From positions 22,188,520 through 22,252,519 of the forward strand of contig NC_052615.1 of assembly GCF_016545825.1 (NCBI RefSeq): a stretch of 64,000 nt of DNA. The letters run 5' to 3'. This DNA comes from Eucalyptus grandis (lineage: Eukaryota; Streptophyta; Magnoliopsida; Myrtales; Myrtaceae). Position 1 is the stretch's first letter. Each line of letters begins with the position of its first letter. Below the pieces are notes generated by a model, which searched no databases, was not told where the DNA came from, and was given only the letters and a program-made list of their open reading frames with translations. Positions 11,247-22,287 of this stretch are shown one piece after another. Position numbers and translations under genes: made by a program.

Positions 11247-12690
11247 GCACATCTCCTTACGACCTGGTCTGCACATACTTTATACAAGAAAAGTTCTTCT
11301 AAAAAATAATTGTTAATATCATAATTTTTTTTCTTCTATTGATATGATAATTCAAGAGGAGAAACATTAGGCTGCGTTTGTTTGTATTTCTTTTTTTTTT
11401 TTTAAACACTTTTCTGTTTTTGTTCTTTTTGTTCCCGGAACAAAAAGAAAGAAACAAGAAACACAAATTTTGTGTTTCTTGTTTCGAAACACAAATCGAA
11501 ACCCTTTTGAAATTTTTCTTCTTTTTCTTCTTATTTTCTTTCTTTTTTTCTTTCGCCGGTCGCCGGCCTCGGCCATGGCCGGCGATCGGCCGATGAGGGC
11601 CGGCGGCCTCGCCCGGCACGGCGAGGCTCGCCCGGCCGGCGAGCTCGGCCTCGCCGGATCCGGGCGAGCTCGAGCTCGCCCGGCCAAGGCGAGCCGACCC
11701 TCGCCCGGCTACGGCGAGCCTCGCCGTGCCTAGGCGAGGCCGGCAAAAGAAGAAAAAGAAAAAAAGGAAAAGAAAAAAGAAAAAAAGGAAAAAAAGAAAA
11801 AATAGAAAAATAAAAGAAATAAAAAAATTATACAAATTTACCAAACGTGTTTCTATTTATTTTTTGTTCCCGGAACAAGTTTACCAAACGCGTTTTTTTG
11901 TTCAGAAATTGTTCCCAGGAACAGAAACACTTTTTTCTATTTCTGTTCCCTGAAACAATTTTTAAACAGAAACGCAAACAAACGCACCCTTACTTACCAA
12001 GTAATTCACAAAGTCAGCATCCTAGGTAATTTTTGTGGATTTGATGAAAAAAAGTTTCTCATCGGGGACCTCTTTTCGAAATTGGTCTTACCTCTTCCTT
12101 TGAATTTGGAATTTTTGATAAGTGATCTACAATTAGATTTTCAATCTCATTTATATTTTATTTCCAAATCAAACTCTTATAGCAATAGAATCTACATGAT
12201 GAACTAAGGTTTTGATTCTTTCTTTTCAAGCAAATACTCAAGAGTAGATGGTCAAAATAATTATAACTTTTGAGCCAATTAAATAAGAACAAAATTTATC
12301 GAAAGCAAAAACTACTATCAAAAGTTCATTTTCTGTTATTAAATAATTTAATTGTGCACTTGATAAGATTTAATTGGCATAGTATATGGTTTGAAAAACT
12401 TTATTTTTTCTTTGTCCCAAAATGGCTCCTACTATAGAATTGCTAATATCACATATCAACTCAAAAGGTAAATCCCAATCCGATGCTGCCATAATTGGTG
12501 TTGACATTAACTTCTCATTTAAAGTATTAAGAACATGCATGTATTCAATAGAATAATTAAAAAGAGCATATTTTTCTCAAAGATTAGAAAGACGTTTAGC
12601 AATTTTCAAAAAATCTTTTATAAATCGCCTATAAAATCCAGCATGCACCAAAAATCTTTTGAGAAGTTTCACAGAATCGCAACACCGCGA
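11247..12690 (-). mobile_element. Ty3/gypsy RT/RNase H to integrase-linker fragment
   Basis: On the minus strand from 12690, the peptide reads KLLKRFLVHAGFYRRFIKDF, then after an in-frame stop the RNase H entry motif (LPFELICD, VGAILGQRKNKVF, QLNYLITENELL) at about 12520-12300, with several stops and frameshifts. It continues through the linker (12070-11992) and resumes left of the MITE (11369-11247). The segment 11247-11368 plus 11992-12072 duplicates 10352-10546. The 5' part of pol and gag are missing beyond 12690. Confidence 0.8.
11370..11989. mobile_element. PIF/Harbinger-like MITE, 620 bp, TTA target duplication
   Basis: TIRs ggctgcgtttgtttg (left) and caaacaaacgcaccc (right) are flanked by TTA at 11367-11369 and 11990-11992. 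Removing the element restores the gypsy sequence (gaaacattacttacc), which is intact at 10460-10490. The interior has mirrored ttgttcccggaac motifs, T-rich and A-rich arms and a strongly GC-rich core (11555-11745) of cggcctcgcc-type words. ORFs across the core are compositional artefacts. No transposase. Confidence 0.85.
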
Positions 12691-13590
12691 TGGAGGGCTA
12701 GACGCGAGGCTACAACGGCAATGGGGGAATGGAGGTGAGGACTGCAATGTTGAGATGGAGAATCGCAATGTTGCGATGGAGAGTTGGACGCGATCTACGA
12801 CGGCAAAAGGGGGAACAGAGGCGAGGTAGCGGCAAGCAATTATGATGAGGCGCCCGAAAGGGAGCAAAGATCAAGACGTAGAGACCGAGCAAGGGAGGGA
12901 GAAGGTGATTGCTAGGGTTTTTGGGCTGTTTATTGAGGTTGTTTTTTCAGTTTTAGGAAGAAGAGCAAGGAGATGAGACGACGGCTTCTCGGGAAGAAAC
13001 GAAAGCCTCGTGTAGCGTGACTTCAATTTTGGGAAGTGACAGGCGTAGGTGGTGGGTGGGGTGGGGGAAGAAAGCAGAGGGTGAAATAAATGGGTGGGAC
13101 CCATTTAGCTCCAAAAAAAATATATCGAATGTTAAATAACTTTATTAATAAATGGTACTGCTAAAAAATAAATAAATAGGTGGGTTAAAAAGTTATTTTG
13201 AAAATAAAAGCATTAGATATTAAATAATGATAAATTTTGATCACTATAGAAAAATATAAATTTATTTTGACTATAATCTCTTGTTAGTTATTTATTTATC
13301 GATAACTTTTGTTAAAGTCAAAAAATGTCTTTCCAATTTTTTTATGGATAAATTTATTAATGTTATTAGTATAGATTCATTATAGGCTTTTTATTATTAT
13401 CTATTTATTTATGAATTTGGATAAATTAATTTAAATATAATAATTTATCATGTATATATTCAAAAATTTATTTAATATACAATGTGTCCCAATATGTCGG
13501 AATTTTTTTTTTTTCTGAGAAATGATGTGTTAGCATATCATGTCGTGTCATGTTCCGTGTCGCGTATCGTACGTCCGTGTCAATACTACT
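12691..13590. other. Gene-poor interval, no recognised function
   Basis: 12691-13100 is moderately GC-rich, with internal near-repeats of atcgcaacaccgcgatgga / atcgcaatgttgcgatgga; several short frames exist but match nothing I recognise. 13100-13590 is AT-rich and featureless. It may be a continuation of the disrupted retroelement cluster. Confidence 0.4.
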
Positions 13591-14858
13591 TAGCTTGTGA
13601 TGGCAAGCTAATGCCATTATTTTTATTGGAAAGTTTTAGAAAATAAATAAATTTTGCCTAAAGATGACTTCTACACATGACATTGGATGAACCTAATTGT
13701 CACGCCCACAAGCCACATGGCATGAGGAACCATTTATGTCTATTTAATTCTAAACTATTTTATGATTTTCAATGTAATCATTTTAGTTAAATTTGATTGA
13801 AAATTGCTAACAACACGACATAGCTAGCATTAATGTGAATAGTTTGTATATATATTTTTTCCTTTTCATGTTTTCCTTTTTTTCTTTTTGCCCTATTTCC
13901 CTTTGCTGGTCACTGGGGCCTGTTGATTATAGGCTCAAGTCTGAAAAGCTGACATGGGCTTGACAATTTTAAAGCCATGAAAAAAACATTATTTTTCAAA
14001 ACTAAGAGATATGGAGAATCTCTATTTTTAGCTTGAAGAGACTTGGAGAATCTCACTTAATTTTGAGATTTGATTTTGGGCGTCATGACCTTATCGTAGT
14101 TTTAGAAAAGTTTGATCGATGTGATTATTTCCTTATATACATTTGATCGGCTCGATTTTTCTTGCATTGGAATGCTTGTGATTGCTAATTTTTGAGAAAA
14201 GTGCGAAAAACACGTAAAAAATTGAGTAATGGATGGATGGTGATACGGGCCAAAAAAAAAATTGGTGGGTTGCATCTAAAAAAAGAGGACAACCTCTGGT
14301 GAACTCCGAAATGTTGTGCTATTCACCTGCTATTCAAGTAAGGAAGTGAAAGGTTTCCGATGCATTTTCTCATTATTTCACCATCGTTGAGGGGGACAAG
14401 TGCAAAGCCGACAAGCCTCGCCGATTTGAGCCTAAGCCTCGAACCTCCGCCCAGCCTTGGGTCAGGTTCGTTTGAGGGGGATATATCTATCTCTCCAGGA
14501 GAGTGAACCAAATCATCCTTATTCTGAAATCACGGGATAATTAATTCAAGTCTAGAAATTAAATTATGCATAAGTTGCAACATAGTAGAAATAGAAAAAA
14601 AAAAAAAAAAAAACAAGAAAGTACAGAGCGAAGTGAATCCCGTGCTCAAGCAGTAAAAATGAAATAATCATGGGGCGGCTATCGGCCAGTAAAATTTCCC
14701 ACGCCTGCGTCTCTGCGGTACCTTGGCCCACCTGAAAGTCCATTTCTTCGAAATACGTATCTACCTCTCGCTCTCTCTCTCTGTGCGCCCCACCAACCCC
14801 CGGTCCTTTATAGGCATTGGCTGCCGATTCTTGCCTCAACCATTTTTCACAAAACCTG
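13590..14858 (+). other. 5' flank of the copy A duplication unit
   Basis: Homologous to 33880-35065 and 48150-49980. The shared landmarks are gcaagctaatgccattat, the tgccctatttccctttgctg motif near 13890, and aaagtccatttcttcgaa near 14730. This marks the upstream extent of the tandem unit. Confidence 0.7.
14804..14814 (+). promoter_or_regulatory. Probable TATA box of ERD6-like copy A
   Basis: The motif tcctttatagg follows a short (CT)n tract and lies in the sequence conserved with copies B and C. In B the same motif is about 70 bp before the ATG; here an insertion has moved it about 725 bp away. Inferred by conservation and position only. Confidence 0.45.
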
Positions 14859-15520
14859 TCCCACATTGAAGACCAACCCTCTCGACCAAGAAGATCGGCC
14901 CGCATTTAAGCTCAACGAAACCAAGAAGCCGTATCGATATCTTGAGTCCATCCCGAAAGTTTGAAAGACACCTTGGAGCCATGAAGACGCTTTTACTAGT
15001 TTCTACAATTTCTGCTAGAAGACGAACGACTTTTTGATTAATAAAAACTTTGCTTCGTAAATCTTGTAAAGTTCATACCCTGAAATTTAGAAGAGTTTTC
15101 ATTTCGTCCTTGAAGAAGAGTCTAGTTTTCATTCCGTCCTTGGAGAGTCGGAGCTTTCAAAATCTGCAAGAATTACAGTCATCAATCTGGAAGAATCGGT
15201 GCCCCTCAACTTCCTTAGAGGCCTAGAAGAGCCAACCAATGAAGTTTCTATCTTTTCCTGTTTGTTCATTATTTTTCACCCACTTCCAACCCAATTTCGA
15301 CCATTCTACAGTGCTTATTTCAGAAAACCCAAAACAGAGAAATTGTAGATCCAGAAGTCTTTGTTCATTTGGCCTTGGAATCAGGTCGATCCGATCTGTA
15401 TCGACAAAAATACGACTGTTCTCCTGACCTTACGCAGTGCTGAAATTTTTATTCGTCCTGTTTTCCCCGTGTGCGAGTCACTCTGCCGATCCTACTATTT
15501 GAGAAAAGCCAAACCTTGGC
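14859..15520. mobile_element. About 0.65-kb insertion between promoter and start codon of copy A
   Basis: Copies B and C go from the TATA-like motif to the ATG in 65-100 bp, whereas copy A has about 650 extra bp here. The insert begins tgtcccacattgaag, a common LTR start, and has gattaataaaaactttgc inside, polyadenylation-like. A weak 5-bp repeat (aaacc) brackets it. I see no coding frame, no convincing CA end and no primer site, so 'solo LTR' is a hypothesis. Boundaries are good to about 20 bp. Confidence 0.5.
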
Positions 15521-16279
15521 TTGCATCATTTTATAATGGAGAGAGAGAGCCCAGAAGAAGATGGGTTGCCTACAAGCTCTCCGCTTCTGGGTAACTCTGG
15601 CGACTCCAAGCCTTCGAGTGATCCCTCGATCACGCCTCTGCTCGTCTTCAGCACTATCGTCGCCGTTTGCGGGTCTTTCGCCACTGGTTTTGCTGTGAGT
15701 GTCATTGCATCAACTTTTTCGTTGATTGCTTGCGTGTGATTTGATCACCAAGAACCCGGTTCTGTTTTTTGTCGAGCAGTCTTGCTTTCCTTCTATTTCT
15801 TTCTTTCTTGCCTTTCTCTCGCAGGTTCTTTCGAATTCGAGTGAATGTTTTGTCAGAGAAAGAGCGAGAAACGAATTGCTCGGTCCATGTTTGTCTTTCT
15901 ACGACTTTCTTGTTTTTTTTTTCAAAATGGTGGTTCTGGCATTCCGGTGATGCTTGTTTTTGTTTTTTTTGCCCTTTTTGCGGGGGTTGGTGGGGGCGTG
16001 TGAGTGAGGACTGAGGAGCGAAAGTGAATCCTGTTGTTGCAGAAGCATGTGTCGCGGATCACATGGCTTTTAGTAGACCCAAGATATCATGTTGGCCTGG
16101 ATTTTGAGAATGTCATAATTTGGACAACATTCAAAGACCCGAGTTGCTTCTCTAGGATGAGTTCAGGTTTTTTTTTTTAATGGATACTCAATTTGGCAAA
16201 GAGACATGAAATTATCACATTCCACTATTGGACTGCATTTTTGAGAAAAGATCCTTCTTAAAATTGTTGATTTTTTTTT

Positions 16280-16800
16280 ATCATTTACTTGAGTCTCAAA
16301 AATTTGAAAATTGGTCATTTAAGTGTCATCGGCGATTTACCTTACTGGAAAATCCTACATGGTACATATGATGCCCATGTCGACAATTTTTGTAATTTTT
16401 AAGCTCATTTAAGTGTTACAAATTTGAAAAATCGATTACTTAAATGCCAGTAACAATTTACCTTATTGGAAAATCTACTACGGGATTTGCTTAGATTTGG
16501 CCAGGGCTTTCTTGCCCTCGCCCATGGTTGGTGAAGCTACCATGGCTCTGGGGGAGGTCATCACGTCCTCATTGTGAAGGCCATCGCCTATAGGCGATTG
16601 CCTAGGGCCTTTGTGGGCCCGCCGGCCAAGGGTGAGGCCTTTGTGGCAAGTGCACCAAAAAAGAAAAAAAGAGGAAAAAATTAGAAAATAAAATAAAAAT
16701 CATTTTTAAATGCAAAAAATCCATGTAGGACGATTTATTAGAAGTAGTGCTTAAATGATTGATTTAACTTTGGTGTAACATTTAAGTTAGTGAAAATAAA
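16280..16800. mobile_element. Intron-1 MITE, copy A version (left end eroded)
   Basis: Homologous to 35945-36606 and 52490-53135 at the same position in intron 1. It has paired gaaaattggtcatttaagtg / taacatttaagtt arms, with a GC-rich core around 16500-16640 (cctcgcccatggttgg). Long degenerate inverted repeats around a GC core suggest a MULE-type MITE. Its presence in all three genes means it inserted before the duplications. Confidence 0.6.
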
Positions 16801-18369
16801 AAAGGTTATGACACTTAGGCGAGCCCCGTGCAAAAATTATGATATTCTGCCGTGCTTGTCCTCTTATTTTGTCTTGCCTTCAAAATGGGATCTCCTAGGC
16901 CATTACTTTGTTTGGGCTGTAGTTTTTCATGAGGTTGCTCTCCACCAAGTAGAAGTCACCATAACCAGTGGCATATTTCTCTAATGCAGTCCGGTTATTC
17001 ATCACCCGCCGAGTCTGGAATAATGGAGGATCTAGGGCTCTCTACTGCAGCGGTGAGTCCCATCATGCTTACAGGCTACATCCTCAATGTATTGCTAGAA
17101 TGTATCAGCCATTTCTTTGTTCAACGAGATTACGTCCGGAACCTCTATAATTATTATTGCAAATTTTACTCGAACAATGACTACTTTATTTGTGATACCA
17201 TCGGAATAAGGGAATTCGTGAGTCATGATTCGGGGTCTCTAATATTGACATTCCCGATTTTTTATGTTACAGTATTCGCTTTTTGGTTCTATATTAACGG
17301 TAGGAGGGTTAATAGGAGCTTTGGTTAATGGGTGGATGACAGATACGGTGGGTCGCAGACGTGTAAGTCATTCTCTAGCCTTTCCCGCTATTCTTGAATT
17401 TGAAAGTCATACATCTTCAGTGATGAACCTGAAATGATCTTACAGAATTCTTGACTGATGTGTTTGTGACGCAGACAATGGGGATTTCACAAACAATTTC
17501 AGCTGCAGGATGGCTTTTTATAGCATTTGCCAAGGTTTGTGCTCTGTCTATTTTCCCCTTCAGAATTATGCTTCGTAGATCGTCAATGCCTTAATCCACA
17601 AAACTTGAGTTCCATTTCCTGCTCTCACCTTTATCAGATAATGTATAAGAGCGCCGAAGAATATCTTGACAGGAAAGGGGTTTGAATAATGAACTCCTGG
17701 GAGTATTTCTGTGATTTTCACTTCATTTCTGATATCTGATGGATCACATGCTCCCCGGGACAAATTGGGTTTCAAACTCTCCCTCCGTCTGGTCAAGGGG
17801 TCGCCCTTGAAAAGGAAAAAAACTAAATTTTCCTGCTGAAGTTTGAAGATTATTCGATCATAATTTATTTTTCTCAGTTCTGTATTCGATGTATTTCATC
17901 TTACCTCGCAGAATGCATGGTGGCTCAATATCGGAAGACTGTTGAATGGAGTTGGCTACGGGATTACATGTTACGTGGTAAATTTAGAAAAAATACAGAT
18001 TCCTTACCCCGATTAATTTCTAGAAGTCGGTGATAATTTTGCCGCCAAACAGGTACCTGTGTACATTGCCGAAATAACACCCAAAAGTATCCGGGGAGCA
18101 TTCACAGCATTAAATCAGGTGAAATATTTTGGGCCACTGTAGAATGTTAATCGTGTCAACTTGACGCATTGCCCGTTAACCTTTGCTTGGTCTTGTTGCA
18201 GTTTTTGTTAAGCTGTGGCATTTCGTTGATTTTCTTTGTGGGAACTATTGTTTCCTGGCGTATCTTGGCTTTAATAGGTACTGTTTTCGTTCTCTTCTGC
18301 TTTATTTTGTTAGATTTTTGTTGAGAAACATCAAAAGATCACTGTCCACGATTTCATTTTCAGCTTGCA

Positions 18370-18383
18370 GCCCCTGCGTACTT
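18370..18383 (+). repeat. Target-site duplication, left copy
   Basis: The 14-bp gcccctgcgtactt, exon 8 coding sequence, recurs exactly at 23572-23585 and occurs once in copy B (38139-38152). Its last two T's merge with the poly-T tail. Confidence 0.93.
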
Positions 18384-18422
18384 TTTTTTTTTTTTGGTCG
18401 AAATAGCTATTGATGTATTAGC

Positions 18423-19816
18423 TTACGAAGTCTTGGAGATCAACGAGGCGTTACATTCAGAAAGTAAAATATTCCTAAGGGATAGAGGGGGTCTATTCAC
18501 CCAATCTGGAGGAAGTTGTTTACGGCGGTGTGCACGAACGAGCCAATCTGCCGCTTTATTTACCTCCCGGGGACAATGCGTTACTGATACTTGACGGCCC
18601 ATACGGAGCTCCTGTTCGCACCTTTGGATTATGCTTCTTAGATTCCATGGTGTCTCGGCCCGGCCCAAGACATAGTCCACCATCGCTGAGCTATCGCTTT
18701 CACATACGAAGCGAAGTTCTTGACTTTGAAGCACTTGCACGTGATTGGACGGCCAGTTGGAGATAAAGCGAAGACCGTGTAACAAGAGTGCTTCGGCTTC
18801 GCATGTTCCGCAGACGAAACCCTAGCTTCCGCAGCAAAACCGTCGACCACGAATCCCTCTCTATTTCTTGCGATGCCGGCTACCGAACATAGAAATTCTC
18901 CCGGTACCCATGAGGCATCCACGTTCACTTTCACCTCACTAGTTTCGGGTGGTTTCCATACCTCTGGTAAGAGTCTATTTTTGGTTCGGTTGAGGTTTCG
19001 TATTTTCGTTCCTCTGTTGAAGGCGTGATTTTGGGTGTGTGCGAGGTCGATTACATCCTCTGCGGTTGGGGTTTTGTCTCGGAAGATCCGTGCATTGCGT
19101 GCTTTCCAGATCTGCCATAGCACCCATGCGAGGACCTCTTTCTCAGGTAATTCTCTTCTTGATTCGAAGGCTGACAGAAGCCATTGGTCGATTAGCCCGG
19201 TTTGTTTCGTCAAGTTTGTTCCCTGTATTCTGTGATCTCGCCAGATCTCTTTTGTCCATCTACAGAATAGGAATATATGCTCGGTGGTTTCAATTTACGT
19301 GCGACACGGGGACGAGAGAGGGTCTAGACGGATCTTTTTTTGTAGAGATTTTCGCTAGTAGGGACGGCGTTGTGACAAATACTCCACGGGAAGGTCCGGA
19401 AGTTTCGGCGGAACGGACCGGGCTCCATATCTGTGTCCATAAAGATCGTGGGGGTTGGTAAGAGCAAGACGCTTTAGTAAATCTTGTTTGGTTTGCGTTG
19501 CTGTGTTCTCATTATAGCCACTTTTGATCGTATATACCCCTTTACTGTTACCTGTCCAAATTCTACTGTCCGGTTTTGACTCTGAACTCAAGGGGATAGC
19601 GAGAATCTCGTTCACTATTTTCTCCTCAAAATACTGATGAATAAGAGTGTGTTTCCATGTCCGAGAGTCTTCGTTTATCAAACCTTCCACCTTGACGGTT
19701 CGATTCTTTGTCTTTGGTTGCCCATTTAGGTCCTGTGTTAACCATTTATCCTCTCTGATGTTAATTAATTTGCCGTCCCCAACTAACCATTTGATATCTG
19801 GTTTGATAGAATCTCA
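18423..19816 (-). pseudogene. LINE ORF2 3' part: zf-RVT and RNase H region, degenerate
   Basis: Reading leftwards: after the TGA at 19816-19814 (probably CGA in the parent) the frame continues as KWLVGDGKLINIREDKWL, then the zf-RVT region (IWTGNSKGVYTIKSGYN near 19550), then the RNase H domain beginning VKVNVDASWVPGE near 18920. The RNase H C-terminus (EVNKAADWLVRAH) lies in another frame at 18785-18423. At least two frameshifts and one stop are present. It encodes no host function. Confidence 0.85.
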
Positions 19817-21280
19817 CCCCATCAACATGCTTTTCCAGCCCCAAGATGGTCGCCGGCCCTGCTGTGCATTCCAGATGTCTCCATGGGGGAAGTATATACT
19901 CTTCAGGACTTTAGTCCATAGTGCATCCTGGGATGTGTGCAGCCGCCATACTTGTTTACCCAGCAACGCATTGTTGAAGGTAATTAAGTCTTTGAAACCC
20001 ATTCCTCCTTCGTCCTTTCTGTTCTTCATAGCAGCCCAATTCTTCCAATGGATTCCCTGTTTTGAATCTCCTTTTTGCCACCAGAAAGAAGCTATTCGCT
20101 TTTCAATTGCTATGCAGATGGAGACTGGCACTTTGAAGATCGACATGGCGTATGTCGGTATAGCCTGCACCACACTCTTGATCAGGACTTCCTTACCTGC
20201 TTTGGTGAGTAATTTCTCCTTCCATCCCTCCAACTTGGAATTTACTCGGGTTAATATCCAAGAGAATAATTCTTTCTTGGATTGTCCCCACTCTGTAGGG
20301 ATACCTAAATATTTTCCAGTCTTGTCAACCACAGGCACTCTCAGCTCTTGAGCCAAGTTTCTTTTCAGTGGTAAGGGACAATTCTTACTAAACGAGACCC
20401 CTGACTTATTTAGGTTTACCGCTTGTCCCGTTGCATAGCAGTATTGATTGAGTGTTAATGACAGATTCTGACATTCCGTTAAGGTGCCATCCAAGAAGAA
20501 GATAACATCATCTGCGAACATAAGGTGAGAGAGCTTTGGGCAATACCTGTTAAGTTGTATGCCTTGTATGCTGCCTTCCTCAACTGCTTTTGTCATTAAC
20601 CATGTTAATACATTCGTGATCAGGATAAACAAATAAGGCGACATGGGATCTCCTTGCCTTAGGCCTCTGGATGGACTGAAAAACGAGGTAGGTTCTCCAT
20701 TGAGCTTTACACTTTGAAAGTCACGGTAGTGATGCATTGCATTATTAGAGTCACCCATTTGTCAGAAAAGCCCATTTTCAGCATGCAATCCCAAACAAAA
20801 TCCCATTCAATTCGATCATATGCTTTTTGCATATCTAGTTTGAGTACTGCCTTATGTTTTTTCTGTCGTTTGGTGATCCGCAGCTGGTGTAGTACTTCCT
20901 GCACGATCAGGATGTTATCCTGAATCTGACGCCCCTTGATGAAGGCGCTTTGCTCAGGTGTGATTATATCTGGCAGCCACTGCTTCAATCTATTTGCAAG
21001 TAGTTTTGAGATGATTTTATAATTGAAATTGCAAAGACTGATGGGTCTATACTGACTAATTGTCTCAAGATTTTTAACTTTGGGAATCAAGACGATATGG
21101 GTTTGATTTAACTTCGGATCCAAGACTCCTGTGTTGAAGAAAGTCTGTACCATTTGGAACAGGTCAGTCTAAAGAATTTCCCAACTGTTTTGATAGAATA
21201 GGCTGTTGAAACCATCGGGTCCTGGCGCTTTCATAGCTCCCAACTGATACACTGCCAGTTTAATTTCGTCCAAGCTTGGA
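19814..21280 (-). pseudogene. LINE ORF2 reverse transcriptase domain, degenerate
   Basis: The minus-strand frame opens at PSLDEIKLAVYQLGAMKAPG, followed by PDGFNSLFYQ and a TAG at 21171-21169. It continues with HIVLIPKVKN, YRPISLCNFNYKIISKLLAN, TPEQSAFIKGRQIQDNI, LKLDMQKAYDRIEW, a frameshift near 20710, then GLRQGDPMSPYLFI and the catalytic FADD box (HLMFADDVIFF). The order and wording are those of plant L1-clade reverse transcriptases. The Asp pair is intact, but the stop and frameshift preclude a full protein. Confidence 0.92.
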
Positions 21281-21285
21281 AAATA

Positions 21286-22287
21286 GAAGCAGTAGAATGT
21301 GCACAAAAAGGAACGGGCCTATTTACCTTTGTGTTCCAGTCAGAGGTAGAAAAGGACAGAATACTCAAATCTTCACCTTGGTCTTACTCCAGCAATTTGC
21401 TAGTGCTGAAACAATGTGATCCTGAAATTCCAGAACATTGTTATGATTTTTCTAGAGCGGCTTTCTGGGTTAGAATCGGAGGTATTCCCCCTGGTTGGAG
21501 AGTCGAAACTGTTTACCATGAACTGGGAAGAAAGTTAGGCCAGGTGCAGGAAATCCAGCTTGAAACCATGGGACACCTGCAGCAAAGAGGAGGTAGAGTG
21601 AGAGTGGAGGTAGACTTAACAAACCCTCTAAAAGCAGGCACCATTTTGGATATTGGCAAGAAATGGATGTGGGTAGAATTCAAATACGAGAGATTACCCC
21701 ATTATTGCTACTCCTGTGGAAGGATAGGCCACTATGCGCAAGATTGTTCAGAATTTCCTTATGCAGAATCCCCATGGGCAGTTAACAAAATCGGTTCCTA
21801 TGGACCATGGTTGAAAGCAGAAGTCAGTGATCACAGTCCTTATTGGGAGACTTTTTATGGAAATCTTGAAGAAGACATTATTGTGGAGGAAACCATACCG
21901 GTAGCAACGTCTCCAAGCAGAGAACAAGCTTTAATCATAAGAGAGAAAGGGCCAGAAATGTGTCGGGAAGCCTGCAGCAAAAAAAGACCCGAAAGCTCTG
22001 TCGAGCAGGAGAGAATGGAACCCCCTGACCCAAACCAGAAGGTCAATACAGACCATGGAAAACAGATTATATGCTCAGATACTCCCACACAGAATACTCT
22101 TAAAATTGGAAAGAGTAGCAAGAAGAACATGAAGGTGCAGAAAGCTAAGAAGCAGAGATGTTTACCTGAACCAACTACTATTCTCATTGACGATTCAGGC
22201 ATGACAGAGACGCCAGTGAAATTTCTAAAAGAAAGAACAGACTGGGCTTTGGTGGCTAGCCCTAATAAGCCACCAAAGACGATATGA
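21286..22287 (+). pseudogene. LINE ORF1 (DUF4283-like region plus CCHC knuckle), 5' truncated
   Basis: Open from the inversion junction to a TGA at 22285-22287. It shows GTGLFTFVFQ, then RILKSSPWSYSSNLLVLKQ, FWVRIGGIPPGW and FKYERLPHYCYSC, the last starting a CCHC zinc knuckle (C-x2-C-x4-H-x4-C: CYSCGRIGHYAQDC) near 21709-21750. This is the usual nucleic-acid-binding ORF1 product of plant L1 elements. The N-terminal part is absent because the copy stops at the junction. A long charged tail follows. The stop overlaps the ORF2 start (ATGA). Confidence 0.9.

Noticed and set aside
11299..11953. Lys- and Phe-rich frames around the 11-12 kb GC core
   Set aside because: They are products of the T-rich and A-rich arms of a MITE.
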